A DNA stretch of 64,000 bases from Microbacterium testaceum (GCF_003075375.1 NZ_QDFT01000011.1:1-64000), one strand, 5' to 3'. Counted from the first letter of the stretch, positions 1 through 8,959 are shown. Program-made: numbers and translations. The notes: generated from the sequence alone by a model not told the origin.

Positions 1-145
1 GAGCATTCTGACGCCCTACAAGGTGCCCAAGCGCCTCGTGATCGCTCGACGCACCTGCCGACGCAGTACCTTTCCGATGAGCGAACGCGGCAGGTCGTCG
101 ACGATCACGAGGCGCTTGGGCACCTTGTAGGGCGTCAGAATGCTC
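1..145. repeat. 44-bp perfect inverted repeat at contig end (likely artefact)
   Basis: Bases 1-44 are the exact reverse complement of bases 102-145, with a 57-base spacer; pairing stops cleanly at base 45. The right arm is normal coding sequence of the acyl-CoA ligase, so the left arm is a back-folded copy joined to the true sequence near base 45. Such hairpins are typical of chimeric reads at contig ends. A real genomic palindrome is less likely because it would destroy the end of a conserved gene. Confidence 0.85.
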
Positions 146-1707
146 CGCGCGAACGCGCGCACGGCCTCGGCGTCGAACTCGCCGGGCGTCGCGGGCACGA
201 CGGCCGCCACCACCGCCTCACCGGCGTGGGCGTCCGGCACCCCCACCACCGCGACGTCGGCGACCGAGGGGTGCTGACGAAGGACGTTCTCGACCTCGGT
301 CGGCGCGACGTTGAACCCGCCCGTGATGATGAGTTCTTTGATGCGATCGACGATGCGCACGAAGCCGTCGTCGTCGATCGTGACGATGTCGCCGGTGCGG
401 AACCACCCGTCGACGAAGACCGCCTCGGTCTCGTCCGGCTTGCCGTAGTAGCCCGAGAACACCTGCGGCCCGCGCACGAGCAGTTCACCGCGTTCGACGT
501 CGGTGCGGGGGTCGTCGGGGTCGACGACGCGGCATTCGGTACCCGGCAGGGGCAACCCCACCGTGCCGGCGACCCGGTTGTCGGCGACGGGGTTGGCCAT
601 GAGCACGGGGGAGCACTCGCTCAGTCCGTACCCCTCGACGAGATAGCCGCCCGTCGCGTGCTCGAACGGCACCACCAGGTCGTGGGGGAGCGCCATGGCC
701 CCCGAGATGGCGATGTCCGTCCCCGCGAGCGACACCCCCTTGTCGGTCGCGGCCTTCAGCAGCCGTTCGGCGATCGGCGGGACGAGCGGGAGGAAGGTCG
801 CGGGATGCCGCTTCGTCACCGCGAGGACCAGGTCGGGGTCGAACTTGGGGAACAGCACCAGCCGCGCGCCCATCGACATCGCGAAGGTCAGGCACAGCGT
901 CAGCCCGTAGGCGTGGAACATCGGCAGCACCGCGTAGACGACGCAGCCCTCGCCGCGGACGATCTGGGGCGTCCACGCCTGCGCCTGAGCGGCGTTCGCG
1001 AGCAGGTTGGCGTGCGTGAGCATCGCGCCCTTGGGTGTTCCCGTCGTGCCGCTGGTGTACTGGATGATCGCCAGGTCGCCCGAGGCCGGCCGCGGATGCG
1101 TCTCGGGCAGCGGGTCGTGCCGCACCAGGTCGTCCCAGGCAACGGCATCCCGCGTCTTGGCGTACAGCGCGGCGCGGGATTCGCGCGCCTTGGCCACCGG
1201 CAGGCGCAGCGCGAGGCGCGTCGTCCACGGCATGGCCCGCGTGACGTCGACCGAGACGAGCGTGTCGACCCGTAGGTCGGCGGGGAACTCCTGCACGGTG
1301 GCCACCACCTTGCTCCACACGATCGCGTGCTTCGCGCCGTGGTCCTCGAACTGCTTGCGCAGCTCGCGCGGGGTGTAGAGCGGGTTGTGCTCGACGACGA
1401 CCGCGCCCAGGCGCAGCACCGCGTAGAACGCGACGATGTGCTGGGGGCAGTTGGGCAGCACGATCGCCACGGGGTCGCCCGCGCGCACGCCGTGCGCCGC
1501 GAGGGCCGCGGCGACGCGGGCGATGTCGGCCGAGAGCCGCGCGTACGTGGTCTCGCGGCCGAAGAACTGCAGGGCCGGGGCGTCGGGGTAGTCGCGGGTC
1601 GAGGCGTCGACGATGTCGACGAGCGAGCCGCTCACGGGGGCCAGGTCTTCGGGCACCCCCGCGGCATAGCTCGAGGTCCAGGGGCGCGGCGGTTCGAAGC
1701 TCGTCAC
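16..1707 (-). CDS. Long-chain fatty acyl-CoA ligase (AMP-dependent synthetase), 3' end lost
   Basis: ANL-superfamily enzyme that activates a carboxylate with ATP to an acyl-adenylate and transfers it to CoA, probably for fatty-acid uptake or degradation in the cytosol. The AMP-binding loop YTSGTTGTPKG lies near residue 220, the YGLSE motif near residue 365, the GWFRTGD hinge near residue 435, and the C-terminal catalytic-lysine region PRSLIGKVLRR close to the end. About 560 residues fits the family. The GTG start at 1707 lies 7 bases after a TAGGCT -10 box, so the mRNA is probably leaderless. Roughly the last ten codons (16-45) come from the inverted artefact at the contig edge; the true C-terminus, normally a few residues past LRRQVR, is missing. 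The substrate chain length cannot be told. Confidence 0.85.
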   Translation of the reverse strand: MTSFEPPRPWTSSYAAGVPEDLAPVSGSLVDIVDASTRDYPDAPALQFFGRETTYARLSADIARVAAALAAHGVRAGDPVAIVLPNCPQHIVAFYAVLRLGAVVVEHNPLYTPRELRKQFEDHGAKHAIVWSKVVATVQEFPADLRVDTLVSVDVTRAMPWTTRLALRLPVAKARESRAALYAKTRDAVAWDDLVRHDPLPETHPRPASGDLAIIQYTSGTTGTPKGAMLTHANLLANAAQAQAWTPQIVRGEGCVVYAVLPMFHAYGLTLCLTFAMSMGARLVLFPKFDPDLVLAVTKRHPATFLPLVPPIAERLLKAATDKGVSLAGTDIAISGAMALPHDLVVPFEHATGGYLVEGYGLSECSPVLMANPVADNRVAGTVGLPLPGTECRVVDPDDPRTDVERGELLVRGPQVFSGYYGKPDETEAVFVDGWFRTGDIVTIDDDGFVRIVDRIKELIITGGFNVAPTEVENVLRQHPSVADVAVVGVPDAHAGEAVVAAVVPATPGEFDAEAVRAFARSILTPYKVPKRLVIVDDLPRSLIGKVLRRQVRRAITRRLGTL

Positions 1708-1713
1708 CCCGCC

Positions 1714-1719
1714 AGCCTA
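1714..1719 (-). promoter_or_regulatory. -10 box of leaderless acyl-CoA ligase gene
   Basis: TAGGCT on the minus strand ends 7 bases before the GTG start at 1707, placing the transcript start at or beside the start codon. No good -35 box is evident. Confidence 0.5.
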
Positions 1720-1809
1720 GGCCGAGCCGCGCCCGGCCCGCCGTCCCCTCCACAGGCGGCGACGGTGCCGAAGGACGGTGAGGGGGCGGTCGCGGCTGGC
1801 GCGGCGAAC

Positions 1810-1815
1810 TAGGAT
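1810..1815 (+). promoter_or_regulatory. -10 box of leaderless gatC
   Basis: TAGGAT ends 7 bases before the GTG of gatC at 1822, so the gatCAB message probably starts on its start codon. There is no Shine-Dalgarno sequence in this gap. Confidence 0.55.
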
Positions 1816-1821
1816 TGGCGG

Positions 1822-2121
1822 GTGTCTGAAATCACTCCCGATCTCGTGCGCCATCTCGGTGTGCTCGCCCGGATCCAGTTGAGCGACGAGGAGGTCCAGA
1901 GCCTCACCGGCCAGCTGGATGCCATCGTCGACAACATCGCGAAGGTCTCCGAGGTGGCAACGCCCGACATCGTCGCCACGAGCCACCCGATCCCCCTGCA
2001 GAACGTCTTCCGCCCCGACGTGGTCGGACAGACGCTCACGCGCGAGCAGGCCCTGTCGAACGCGCCGGACCAGGCCGACGGCCGTTTCCGCGTGACCGCG
2101 ATCCTCGGAGAAGAGCAGTGA
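1822..2121 (+). CDS. gatC: Glu-tRNA(Gln)/Asp-tRNA(Asn) amidotransferase subunit C
   Basis: Small subunit of GatCAB, which converts misacylated Glu-tRNA(Gln) or Asp-tRNA(Asn) to the correct amide form. GatC wraps around GatA and stabilises the complex. The 99-residue protein opens with the helical [21 protein letters not shown] and later has the family sequence RPDVV followed by a C-terminal FRV strand. It is the first of three co-directional genes gatC-gatA-gatB in the usual actinobacterial order; a 49-base gap with a strong ribosome site leads to gatA. The GTG start is supported by the leaderless promoter directly upstream. Identification is firm from both sequence and context. Confidence 0.95.
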   Translation: MSEITPDLVRHLGVLARIQLSDEEVQSLTGQLDAIVDNIAKVSEVATPDIVATSHPIPLQNVFRPDVVGQTLTREQALSNAPDQADGRFRVTAILGEEQ

Positions 2122-2170
2122 GCCGCATGAGTTCCTTCACCCCCGCCGCCGTCGCGAAGGAGGAGGGCCG

Positions 2171-3691
2171 ATGACCGATCTCACCCGCCTCACCGCCGCC
2201 GAGCTGGCATCCGCGCTCTCCCGCAACGAGGTGTCGAGCGTCGAGGCGACGCAGGCCCACCTCGACCGCATCGCCGCCGTCGACGCAGACGTGCACGCCT
2301 TCCTCCACGTCAGCGACCACGCCCTCGACGCCGCCGCCGACATCGACCGCCGCCGCGCCGCGGGCGAGCAGCTGCACGAGCTGGCCGGTGTGCCGCTCGC
2401 GGTCAAGGACGTTCTGGTCACCACCGACATGCCGTCCACGAGCGGATCCAAGATCCTCGAGGGCTACATGTCGCCCTACGACGCCACGGTCGTCGCCCGA
2501 TCCCGCGCCGCGGGTCTGATCCCGCTCGGCAAGACCAACATGGACGAGTTTGCGATGGGCTCGTCCACCGAGTTCTCGGCGTACGGGCCCACCCGCAACC
2601 CGTGGGACCTCGACCGCATCCCCGGCGGATCCGGTGGCGGTTCGGCCGCGGCCGTCGCCGCCTTCGAGGCGCCGCTGGCCCTCGGCTCCGACACCGGCGG
2701 GTCGATCCGTCAGCCGGCGCACGTCACCGGCACGGTCGGCGTCAAGCCCACCTACGGCGGCGTGAGCCGTTACGGCGCGATCGCCCTGGCATCCAGCCTC
2801 GATCAGGTCGGCCCCGTGACGCGCACCGTGCTCGACGCGGGCCTGCTGCACGATGTGATCGGCGGTCACGACACGAACGATTCGACCTCGCTGTCGGACG
2901 CGTGGCCGTCCTTCGCCGCGGCCGCCCGCGAGGGCGCGACCGGCGAGGTGCTCAAGGGTCTGAAGGTCGGCGTCATCCGCGAGCTCGACGACCGCGGCTT
3001 CCAGAAGGGCGTGTCGGACTCGTTCCGCGCGTCGCTCGCGGCCATGCAGGCGCAGGGTGCCGAGATCGTCGAGATCAGCGCGCCGCACTTCGAGTACGGC
3101 GTCGCCGCGTACTACCTGATCCTCCCCGCCGAGGCGTCGAGCAACCTGGCCAAGTTCGACTCCGTGCGCTTCGGCCTGCGGGTGAACCCGCAGGGCGCCG
3201 CCACGGTCGAGAACGTCATGGCGGCCACCCGCGACGCCGGCTTCGGTCCCGAGGTCAAGCGCCGTATCATCCTGGGCACCTACGCGCTGTCGGCGGGCTA
3301 CTACGACGCCTACTACGGCAGCGCCCAGAAGGTGCGCACGCTCATCCAGCAGGACTTCGACGCGGCGTTCGCCGAGGTCGACGTCATCGCGACCCCGTCG
3401 GCGCCGACCACGGCCTTCCGCCTGGGCGAGAAGATCGACGACCCGCTGCAGATGTACCTCAACGACGTCACGACGATCCCCGCGAACCTCGCGGGCGTCC
3501 CGGGCATCTCGGTGCCCAGCGGCCTCGCCGCCGAGGACGGTCTGCCCGTCGGCATCCAGTTCCTCGCCCCCGCCCGCGAGGACGCGCGCCTGTACCGCGT
3601 CGGCGCGGCGCTCGAAGCCCTGCTGGTCGACCAGTGGGGCGGACCGCTTCTCGACAAGGCCCCCTCTCTCACGAACGGAGCGTCGCTCTGA
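2171..3691 (+). CDS. gatA: Glu-tRNA(Gln)/Asp-tRNA(Asn) amidotransferase subunit A
   Basis: Amidase-signature glutaminase that frees ammonia from glutamine or asparagine for transfer in GatB. The Ser-cisSer-Lys triad is visible: Lys79 in PLAVKD, the glycine/serine stretch GGSGGGS around residues 152-158, and the nucleophile Ser178 in DTGGSIRQP. Length 506 is typical. An AGGAGG ribosome site ends 7 bases before the ATG at 2171. The TGA stop shares one base with the ATG of gatB (TGATG), implying translational coupling and matched subunit amounts. In actinobacteria that lack GlnRS this complex is essential; no glnS is seen here, but the window is too short to prove its absence. Confidence 0.97.
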   Translation: MTDLTRLTAAELASALSRNEVSSVEATQAHLDRIAAVDADVHAFLHVSDHALDAAADIDRRRAAGEQLHELAGVPLAVKDVLVTTDMPSTSGSKILEGYMSPYDATVVARSRAAGLIPLGKTNMDEFAMGSSTEFSAYGPTRNPWDLDRIPGGSGGGSAAAVAAFEAPLALGSDTGGSIRQPAHVTGTVGVKPTYGGVSRYGAIALASSLDQVGPVTRTVLDAGLLHDVIGGHDTNDSTSLSDAWPSFAAAAREGATGEVLKGLKVGVIRELDDRGFQKGVSDSFRASLAAMQAQGAEIVEISAPHFEYGVAAYYLILPAEASSNLAKFDSVRFGLRVNPQGAATVENVMAATRDAGFGPEVKRRIILGTYALSAGYYDAYYGSAQKVRTLIQQDFDAAFAEVDVIATPSAPTTAFRLGEKIDDPLQMYLNDVTTIPANLAGVPGISVPSGLAAEDGLPVGIQFLAPAREDARLYRVGAALEALLVDQWGGPLLDKAPSLTNGASL

Positions 3692-5208
3692 TGGCGAAAG
3701 ACGCCCTGATGGACTTCGACGCGGCGCTCGAGATGTTCGAGCCCGTCCTCGGCTTCGAGGTGCACGTCGAGCTGAACACCGCGACCAAGATGTTCTCGGC
3801 CGCGCCAAACCCCGCGAACGACGCGCACCACGGCGCCGAGCCCAACACGCTGGTCGCCCCGGTCGACATGGGACTGCCCGGGGCGCTGCCCGTGGTCAAC
3901 GCCGAGGCGATCCGTTCGTCGATCAGCCTGGGCCTGGCCCTCGGCTGCTCGATCGCGCCGTCCAGCCGATTCGCGCGGAAGAACTACTTCTACCCCGACC
4001 TCGGCAAGAACTACCAGATCTCGCAGTACGACGAGCCGATCGCCTTCGAGGGCTCCGTCGAGGTCGAGCTCGAGGACGGCACCGTCGTCACCGTTCCGAT
4101 CGAGCGGGCGCACATGGAAGAGGATGCCGGAAAGCTCACCCACATGGGTGGCGCCACGGGTCGCATCCAGGGCGCCGAGTACTCGCTCGTCGACTACAAC
4201 CGCGCGGGCGTCCCCCTGGTCGAGATCGTCACGAAGCCGATCTTCGGCGCCGAGCACTCCGCTCCCGCCCTGGCGAAGGCGTACGTGGCGACCATCCGCG
4301 ACATCGTGCGCGGTCTCGGCATCTCCGAGGCGCGCCTGGAGCGCGGCAACCTGCGGTGCGATGCCAACGTGTCGCTGCGGCCCCGCGGCCAAGAGAAGCT
4401 GGGCACGCGCACCGAGACCAAGAACGTGAACTCGATGCGCTCGGTCGAGCGCGCCGTCCGGTACGAGATCCAGCGCCAGGCCGCGATCCTCGCCAAGGGC
4501 GGGACGATCACGCAAGAGACGCGTCACTGGCACGAGGACACGGGTCGTACGTCGCCCGGTCGTCCCAAGTCGGATGCCGACGACTACCGGTACTTCCCCG
4601 AGCCCGACCTGCTGCCGGTCGTGCCCGCGCCCGAACTGATCGAAGAGCTGCGCGCGGCCCTGCCCGAGCCGCCCGCCGCCCGCCGTCGCCGGCTCAAGGG
4701 CGAGTGGGGTTTCACCGACCTGGAGTTCCAGGACGTCGCCAACGGCGGCCTGCTCGACGCCGTGGCCGACACCATCGCCGCGGGTGCCGCCCCGGCCGCC
4801 GCGCGCAAGTGGTGGACGGGTGAGATCACCCGCGTGGCCAACGCGCAGGAGCGCGATGCCGCCGATCTCGTTTCGCCCGAGAACGTCGCCGCGCTGCAGA
4901 AGCTGGTGGATGCCGGCACCCTGACCGACAAGCTCGCCCGGCAGGTGCTCGAGGGCGTCATCGCCGGCGAGGGCACGCCGCAAGAGGTCGTCGACGCGCG
5001 CGGGCTCGCCGTCGTCTCGGACGACGGGGCCCTCATCGCCGCGATCGACGACGCCCTGGCCGCTCAGCCCGACGTGCTCGCCAAGATCCGCGACGGCAAG
5101 GTCCAGGCCGCCGGCGCCGTCATCGGCGCGGTCATGAAGGCCATGAAGGGTCAGGCCGACGCCGCGCGCGTGCGCGAGCTCGTGCTGGAGCGCGCCGCCG
5201 CTCAGTGA
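3691..5208 (+). CDS. gatB: Glu-tRNA(Gln)/Asp-tRNA(Asn) amidotransferase subunit B
   Basis: Kinase-like subunit that phosphorylates the tRNA-bound carboxylate with ATP and amidates it using ammonia from GatA. It shows the GatB signature: [10 protein letters not shown] near residue 20, [20 protein letters not shown] near residue 90, MEEDAGK near residue 140, [16 protein letters not shown] near residue 170 and RTETKNVNS near residue 235, followed by the C-terminal tRNA-binding YqeY-like tail. The ATG at 3691 overlaps the gatA stop by one base, which fixes the start; the reading frame stays open far upstream but that part is a shadow of gatA. The 505 residues are normal. A hairpin terminator follows the stop at once. 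Confidence 0.97.
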   Translation: MAKDALMDFDAALEMFEPVLGFEVHVELNTATKMFSAAPNPANDAHHGAEPNTLVAPVDMGLPGALPVVNAEAIRSSISLGLALGCSIAPSSRFARKNYFYPDLGKNYQISQYDEPIAFEGSVEVELEDGTVVTVPIERAHMEEDAGKLTHMGGATGRIQGAEYSLVDYNRAGVPLVEIVTKPIFGAEHSAPALAKAYVATIRDIVRGLGISEARLERGNLRCDANVSLRPRGQEKLGTRTETKNVNSMRSVERAVRYEIQRQAAILAKGGTITQETRHWHEDTGRTSPGRPKSDADDYRYFPEPDLLPVVPAPELIEELRAALPEPPAARRRRLKGEWGFTDLEFQDVANGGLLDAVADTIAAGAAPAAARKWWTGEITRVANAQERDAADLVSPENVAALQKLVDAGTLTDKLARQVLEGVIAGEGTPQEVVDARGLAVVSDDGALIAAIDDALAAQPDVLAKIRDGKVQAAGAVIGAVMKAMKGQADAARVRELVLERAAAQ

Positions 5209-5214
5209 GACACC

Positions 5215-5260
5215 GGATGCCACGGCACCCGCCCGTATCGAGGGTGGGGCCGTGGCATCC
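5215..5260 (+). terminator. Hairpin terminator after gatCAB
   Basis: A perfect 12-bp stem (5215-5226 with 5249-5260), extended inward by partial CCC/GGG pairing, begins 7 bases after the gatB stop. There is no long T tract, common in high-GC actinobacteria. The two arms carry the heptamers GGATGCC and GGCATCC. Confidence 0.6.
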
Positions 5261-5349
5261 GTGCATCTGCGGACGTGCTGCCGGGCCGCGCGCAGCGGAA
5301 CGGCGAGCCTCGCCCCGGGTCGGTGATGGGCACGAACGCCGACGGATCC

Positions 5350-5385
5350 GCGGAGGTCGTGCGCATGGTGGAGGTTGTGCGCGGG
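5350..5385. repeat. Two diverged 18-bp tandem units (GGAGGTYGTGCGC family)
   Basis: Two adjacent 18-base units share GTGGAGGT-T/C-GTGCGC with the same period as the tandem unit ATCGCGGAGGTTGTGCAC at 55493-55528. It lies between gatB and dinB and looks like a decayed member of the same intergenic family. Confidence 0.45.
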
Positions 5386-5436
5386 GGCGGGGCACGGGCG
5401 GGCCCGATGTCGGAGGTCCGGGGGAGAATGGATGCC

Positions 5437-6693
5437 ATGGGACGCGGTGACGGTACGGGGCGCCTCGTCTCGCGCCCCGACGCCGATGACACGGGCACCG
5501 GCATCCTGCACGTCGACATGGACGCGTTCTTCGCCTCGGTCGCCGTGCTCGACGATCCCTCGCTCGCAGGCAAGCCGCTGATCATCGGCGGGTCCGAGGG
5601 GCGTGGCGTCGTCTCGAGCGCGTCGTACGAGGCGCGTCGCTACGGGGTGAAGTCCGCGATGCCCGTGTCGATCGCCCTGCGGCTGTGCCCGACGGCGATC
5701 GTGGTCAACCCGCCGTATCACCGCTACACCGAGATGTCGCGGCAGGTGATGGCGATCTTCCACGACGTCACGCCGCTGGTGGAGCCGTTGTCGATCGACG
5801 AGGCATTCCTCGACGTCCGGGGCGCGCGGCGACTGTGGGGCAGTCCCGGCACGATCGCGCGCGACCTCCGCGCGCGCGTCAAGGCCGAGACGGGGCTCAC
5901 CTGCAGCATCGGCGTGGCCGCCACGAAGCACGTGGCCAAGATGGCATCGACGATCTCCAAGCCCGACGGGCTGCTCGTGGTCGCGGCGGCCGACACCGAG
6001 GCCTTCCTGCGGCCCCGCTCGGTGCGCGCGCTGTGGGGGGTGGGTCCCAAAGCCGCCGAGGCGCTGGAGTCCCGCGGCATCCGGCTCATCTCCGACATCC
6101 TCGACACCCCGCGCCACGCCCTCGATCAGGTGCTCGGCGCCGCGATGGGGGAGCGGATCTGGCACCTCTCGCGCGGAATCGACGCGCGCGAGGTGCACAC
6201 CGGCCGCAGCGAGAAGAGCGTCGGCCACGAAGAGACCTTCCACACGGACATCTCGGACACGCGGACGCTGCACGTCGAGCTGCGCCGCCTCGCCGATCGC
6301 GTCGGCGCCCGCCTGCGCACGCAGCAGTACGAGGCGTCGACGATCTCGATCAAGGTGCGCTTCTCGGACTTCACCACGCTCAGCCGTTCGCGCACGCTCC
6401 CGGAGCCCACGTCGGTGGGACAGCGGATCAGCGATGCGGCGATCGAACTGTTCGACGGCATCGACCGGCGCCAGGCGGTCCGGCTGGTCGGGGTGCGGGG
6501 GGAGAAGCTCAAGCCCGCGGCCATGGCGGCGACGCTGTGGGACGACGACGCCGAGTGGCGTCGCGTCGAGGGCGCCCTGGACGGGGCGGCGGCCCGGTTC
6601 GGTCGCGGCGCGGTGACGCGCGGCTCGCTGCTCGGGCCCGCGCGCGGCGGGGGAGCCCTGCCGACCAATCCCCGCCCGTCGTACGAGCACTGA
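5437..6693 (+). CDS. dinB: DNA polymerase IV (Y-family)
   Basis: Error-prone translesion polymerase. The metal-binding catalytic motifs are intact: HVDMDAFFASV near residue 25 and the SIDEAF loop near residue 118. They are followed by the thumb motif TCSIGVAATKHVAKMAST, the helix-hairpin-helix LWGVGPKAAEAL and a little-finger domain ending near residue 375; the last 40 residues are variable. An ATG at 5437 gives 418 residues and has a GGGGGAG ribosome site about 10 bases upstream. ATG 5428 is also possible but lies too close to that site. The gene stands alone after the gatB terminator. No LexA-type box was recognised nearby, so SOS control cannot be claimed. The C-terminus lacks an obvious beta-clamp motif, as in some actinobacterial Pol IV copies. 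Confidence 0.93.
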   Translation: MGRGDGTGRLVSRPDADDTGTGILHVDMDAFFASVAVLDDPSLAGKPLIIGGSEGRGVVSSASYEARRYGVKSAMPVSIALRLCPTAIVVNPPYHRYTEMSRQVMAIFHDVTPLVEPLSIDEAFLDVRGARRLWGSPGTIARDLRARVKAETGLTCSIGVAATKHVAKMASTISKPDGLLVVAAADTEAFLRPRSVRALWGVGPKAAEALESRGIRLISDILDTPRHALDQVLGAAMGERIWHLSRGIDAREVHTGRSEKSVGHEETFHTDISDTRTLHVELRRLADRVGARLRTQQYEASTISIKVRFSDFTTLSRSRTLPEPTSVGQRISDAAIELFDGIDRRQAVRLVGVRGEKLKPAAMAATLWDDDAEWRRVEGALDGAAARFGRGAVTRGSLLGPARGGGALPTNPRPSYEH

Positions 6694-6744
6694 CACGACC
6701 CGCCGCCGGGCGCAACGCCCCTGGGCCGGTCGCGGACGGACCGC

Positions 6745-6750
6745 TACGCT
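6745..6750 (+). promoter_or_regulatory. -10 box of leaderless small gene
   Basis: TACGCT ends 7 bases before the ATG at 6757, the spacing seen for the other leaderless starts in the window. Confidence 0.45.
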
Positions 6751-6756
6751 CGGTCC

Positions 6757-7077
6757 ATGCCCAACATCGCACTGGAACTCGGTAAGCAGGCCACGAGCTT
6801 CGGAATCACCTCCGCCTACGGGGAGCAGCAGGACGTCGACGGCGTGCGCATCGTCCCCGTCGCGCTGACCTGGGCGGGTTACGGCGGCGGCTCCGACGAG
6901 CAGGGCAACGGCGGCGGCGGGGGCGGCGGCTACACGCTGCCGCTCGGCGCCTACATCCGTCGCGGCGACGACCTGCGCTTCGACCCGAACCTCGTGGCGC
7001 TCCTCGCGGTCGGGATCCCCTTCGTGTGGGTGGCCGGTCGCGCCCTCAGCCGTGTCATCCGCGCCCTCAAGAAGTAA
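6757..7077 (+). CDS. GerW/YtfJ-like small protein with C-terminal hydrophobic segment
   Basis: A 106-residue protein of unknown role. The order VDGVRIVPVA, then a glycine-rich loop (GGGSDEQ followed by a run of seven glycines) and a final hydrophobic stretch resembles the GerW (YtfJ) family first named in spore formers but widespread in non-sporulating actinobacteria. Residues about 73-97 (PNLVALLAVGIPFVWVAGRALS) could be a membrane-associated helix and the end is basic. The start is fixed by the leaderless promoter. Its 3' end overlaps the next gene by 26 bases. Spore function is not implied here; a membrane-linked role is only a guess. Confidence 0.6.
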   Translation: MPNIALELGKQATSFGITSAYGEQQDVDGVRIVPVALTWAGYGGGSDEQGNGGGGGGGYTLPLGAYIRRGDDLRFDPNLVALLAVGIPFVWVAGRALSRVIRALKK

Positions 7078-7645
7078 CCCGGACCCGGTCGACGACGCCC
7101 TCTCCGCCGCGATCGCGGCCGTGACGGCGCGCATCGTCGCGGTGGGGGCCGCCAACCCCGCGGTCGTCATCGACGGGCGCAGTGGTGCGGGCAAGAGCTC
7201 GTTGGCGCGTCGGCTCGTCGCGTCGTGGCCGGGCCGCGGTCGCGTGCAGCTCGTCGCCCTCGACGACGTGTATCCCGGGTGGGACGGGCTCGCCGCCGGC
7301 GCCGAGTACGCGCAGGAGACGATCCTGCGACCGCACGCGCGGGGAATCATGGGCGTGTGGCAGCGCTGGGACTGGGTCGCCGACGCCCGCGCCGAAGCCC
7401 ATGCGGTCGATCCCTCGCTGCCCCTGATCGTCGAGGGAGCGGGTCTGCTCACGCCCGAGGCGGCGCGGCTCGCCGATGTGTCGGTCTGGGTCGACGCCCC
7501 GACGCCCTCGCGCCGCTCGCGCGCGCTCGACCGCGACGGCGAGACCTATCGCCCGCACTGGGATCGCTGGGCTCGCCAAGAGGACGCTCACATCGCGCAG
7601 CACGACCCGGCATCCCTCGCCCAGGTCGTCGTCCGCGTCCCCTGA
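7052..7645 (+). CDS. P-loop kinase-like ATPase (uridine kinase-like fold)
   Basis: A 197-residue nucleoside-kinase-like protein. The Walker A motif GRSGAGKSS is at residues 42-50, then LVALDDVYPGWDG around residue 70, where uridine or pantothenate kinases place substrate-binding acids, and LIVEGAG near residue 125. A short arginine-rich lid (SRRSRALDRDGE) follows. It matches actinobacterial proteins annotated as ATP-binding or uridine kinase-like. The GTG start lies inside the end of the preceding gene, suggesting coupling; a second in-frame GTG 23 codons later is possible. Substrate unknown. The gene converges on the DUF2017 gene 18 bases away. Confidence 0.7.
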   Translation: MSSAPSRSNPDPVDDALSAAIAAVTARIVAVGAANPAVVIDGRSGAGKSSLARRLVASWPGRGRVQLVALDDVYPGWDGLAAGAEYAQETILRPHARGIMGVWQRWDWVADARAEAHAVDPSLPLIVEGAGLLTPEAARLADVSVWVDAPTPSRRSRALDRDGETYRPHWDRWARQEDAHIAQHDPASLAQVVVRVP

Positions 7646-7663
7646 ACCCGGCCGACGCGGTCG

Positions 7664-8146
7664 TCAGGTGCGGTCCAGCGCCGTCATCAGACCGTCGAGG
7701 CGGTAGCCGATCCAGTCGTAGACGCCGAAGCGCGGGTCCTCGGGCTGGTGGTCGTCTTCGGTGCGGATGCCGAGCCGCTCCGCGAGCACGAGACGCACCG
7801 CCGCGAGCGTGCGCATCCACGCGAGCGCCTCGGTCTCGCCCAGGGCGACGGCGATGGTCGCGTCGGGATCGCTGTGCGGATCGAGGTCGCCGCCGTCGCC
7901 CCCCAGCGTGCGCAGGACGGTGGCGGCATCCTCCGCCCGCCGTCCGAGCAGGTCGCCGCCGGTGAGGCGCCGGAACTCGCGGCTGGCGGACGCGTCGTCG
8001 GGGTATGCATCGGGCAGCAAGCGCTCCACGGCGGGGTCGGTGTCGGCGCGCGAGTCAGCGAGCAGATCGCGGAACTGCCCCACGATGCCCGCGAGGTGGA
8101 GCGCCTCGAGACCGCTGATCTCGAGGACGACGATGCGTTCGCTCAC
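7664..8146 (-). CDS. DUF2017 family protein
   Basis: A 160-residue actinobacterial protein found next to clpS. It begins VSERIVVLEISGLEALHLAGIVGQF and has a conserved acidic middle (VERLLPDAYPDD) and a C-terminal helical domain with LAWMRTLAAVRLVLAERLGI. Biochemical function is not established. It is the last of three reverse-strand genes. Its GTG start overlaps the clpS stop as GTGA, which fixes the start and points to co-translation. Conserved linkage suggests a role linked to ClpS-ClpAP/ClpCP proteolysis, but that is inference only. Confidence 0.85.
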   Translation of the reverse strand: MSERIVVLEISGLEALHLAGIVGQFRDLLADSRADTDPAVERLLPDAYPDDASASREFRRLTGGDLLGRRAEDAATVLRTLGGDGGDLDPHSDPDATIAVALGETEALAWMRTLAAVRLVLAERLGIRTEDDHQPEDPRFGVYDWIGYRLDGLMTALDRT

Positions 8147-8442
8147 GCGGGATCCTTCCGGACGGTGGCCCACAGGCCGTAGTCGTGCATGGCCTGCGTG
8201 TGCGCCTCCATGACCTCGCGGGGGCCACGGGCGACGACGGCGTGACCGTCGTGGTGCACGGCGAGCATGAGCCGGTGCGCCGTCGCCGCGTCGAAGCCGA
8301 AGTACGTGCGGAAGACGTGGCTCACATAGCTCATGAGGTTCACGGGGTCGTTCCATACGACCGTCTGCCACGACGAGGGCGGCGACGACTCCACCCGGCC
8401 CTCGAGGTCGAGATCGAGGTCGGGAGCGGCGGTGCCCGCCAT
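8143..8442 (-). CDS. clpS: ATP-dependent Clp protease adaptor ClpS
   Basis: N-end-rule adaptor that delivers substrates with bulky N-terminal residues to the ClpC/ClpA unfoldase. Recognised by WQTVVWNDPVNLMSYV near residue 25, the VFRTYFGF helix, and the conserved HHDGHAVVARGPREVMEAH region near residue 65. Length 99 is normal. The ATG at 8442 overlaps the stop of the upstream metallopeptidase gene (TGATG), and its own stop overlaps the DUF2017 start, so all three genes are translationally linked. Clp subunits themselves (clpP1, clpP2, clpX) lie 27 kb away, with clpC outside the window. Confidence 0.95.
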   Translation of the reverse strand: MAGTAAPDLDLDLEGRVESSPPSSWQTVVWNDPVNLMSYVSHVFRTYFGFDAATAHRLMLAVHHDGHAVVARGPREVMEAHTQAMHDYGLWATVRKDPA

Positions 8443-8819
8443 CAGGCCCACCCCAACTCGTGCAGGCGCTCGTCGTCGATGCCGTAGAAGTGGGCGATCT
8501 CGTGCACGAGTGTCGTGTGGATCTCGTCGCGCAGTTCGTGCTCGTCGGCGCACACGGCGAGGTGCGGCTCACGGTAGAGGATGATGCGGTCCGGCAGCTC
8601 GCCGACTCCGTAGCGTTCCCGCTCGGTCAGCGCCCATCCGTCGTACAGGCCGAGCAGATCGAGGGAGCCGTCCTCGGGGCGGTCCTCGACGACGAAGACG
8701 ACGTTGTCGAGTCCCTCGACCATGTCGTCGGGCAGCCGGTCGAGTTCGTCGACGACGAGGCGTTCGAACGCGATCGCATCCATCTCGAGGGCCGGTCGCT
8801 CGTCGACATCGTCGTGCAC
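8442..8819 (-). CDS. Zincin-like metallopeptidase family protein (DUF1025-type)
   Basis: A 125-residue protein with the zincin motif HEIAHFYGIDDERLHELGW near the C-terminus: two histidines and a glutamate of HExxH plus a downstream histidine. The family is widespread in actinobacteria next to clpS and lacks a proven substrate. The start chosen is GTG 8819 because GGGAGG precedes it by six bases; ATG 8783 is an alternative without a clear ribosome site. It heads the three-gene operon with clpS and DUF2017. The sequence RIILYREPHL and the acidic N-terminal half are typical. No signal peptide, so cytosolic. Confidence 0.85.
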   Translation of the reverse strand: MHDDVDERPALEMDAIAFERLVVDELDRLPDDMVEGLDNVVFVVEDRPEDGSLDLLGLYDGWALTERERYGVGELPDRIILYREPHLAVCADEHELRDEIHTTLVHEIAHFYGIDDERLHELGWA

Positions 8820-8916
8820 GGCGGGCCTCCCGGGGTTCGGGCCGGTGATGCGCCGCGGTGTCGGGCCGCGGCATCCGGAGTCGATTCTACGGCGCGCGGG
8901 CGCGGCCGTCTCGAAC

Positions 8917-8954
8917 GACAAAGGCCCGGAAGCGATGACTTTCCGGGCCTTGTC
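8917..8954 (-). terminator. Terminator after tRNA-His
   Basis: A 14-bp stem with one bulged A (8917-8931 with 8941-8954), arms ending GACAA and TTGTC, starts 6 bases after the tRNA 3' end on the minus strand. It resembles a factor-independent terminator and could act in both directions. Confidence 0.7.
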
Positions 8955-8959
8955 GATGT

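Noticed and set aside
6757..7077. True sporulation protein
   Set aside because: The GerW/YtfJ likeness is real in the loop and strands, but no other sporulation genes are here and the family is common in non-sporulating bacteria.
3313..7452. Very long minus-strand open frame of 1379 codons opposite gatAB and dinB
   Set aside because: High GC leaves long open antisense frames. It lies opposite four well-identified genes and its product is low-complexity Arg/Gly/Asp-rich.
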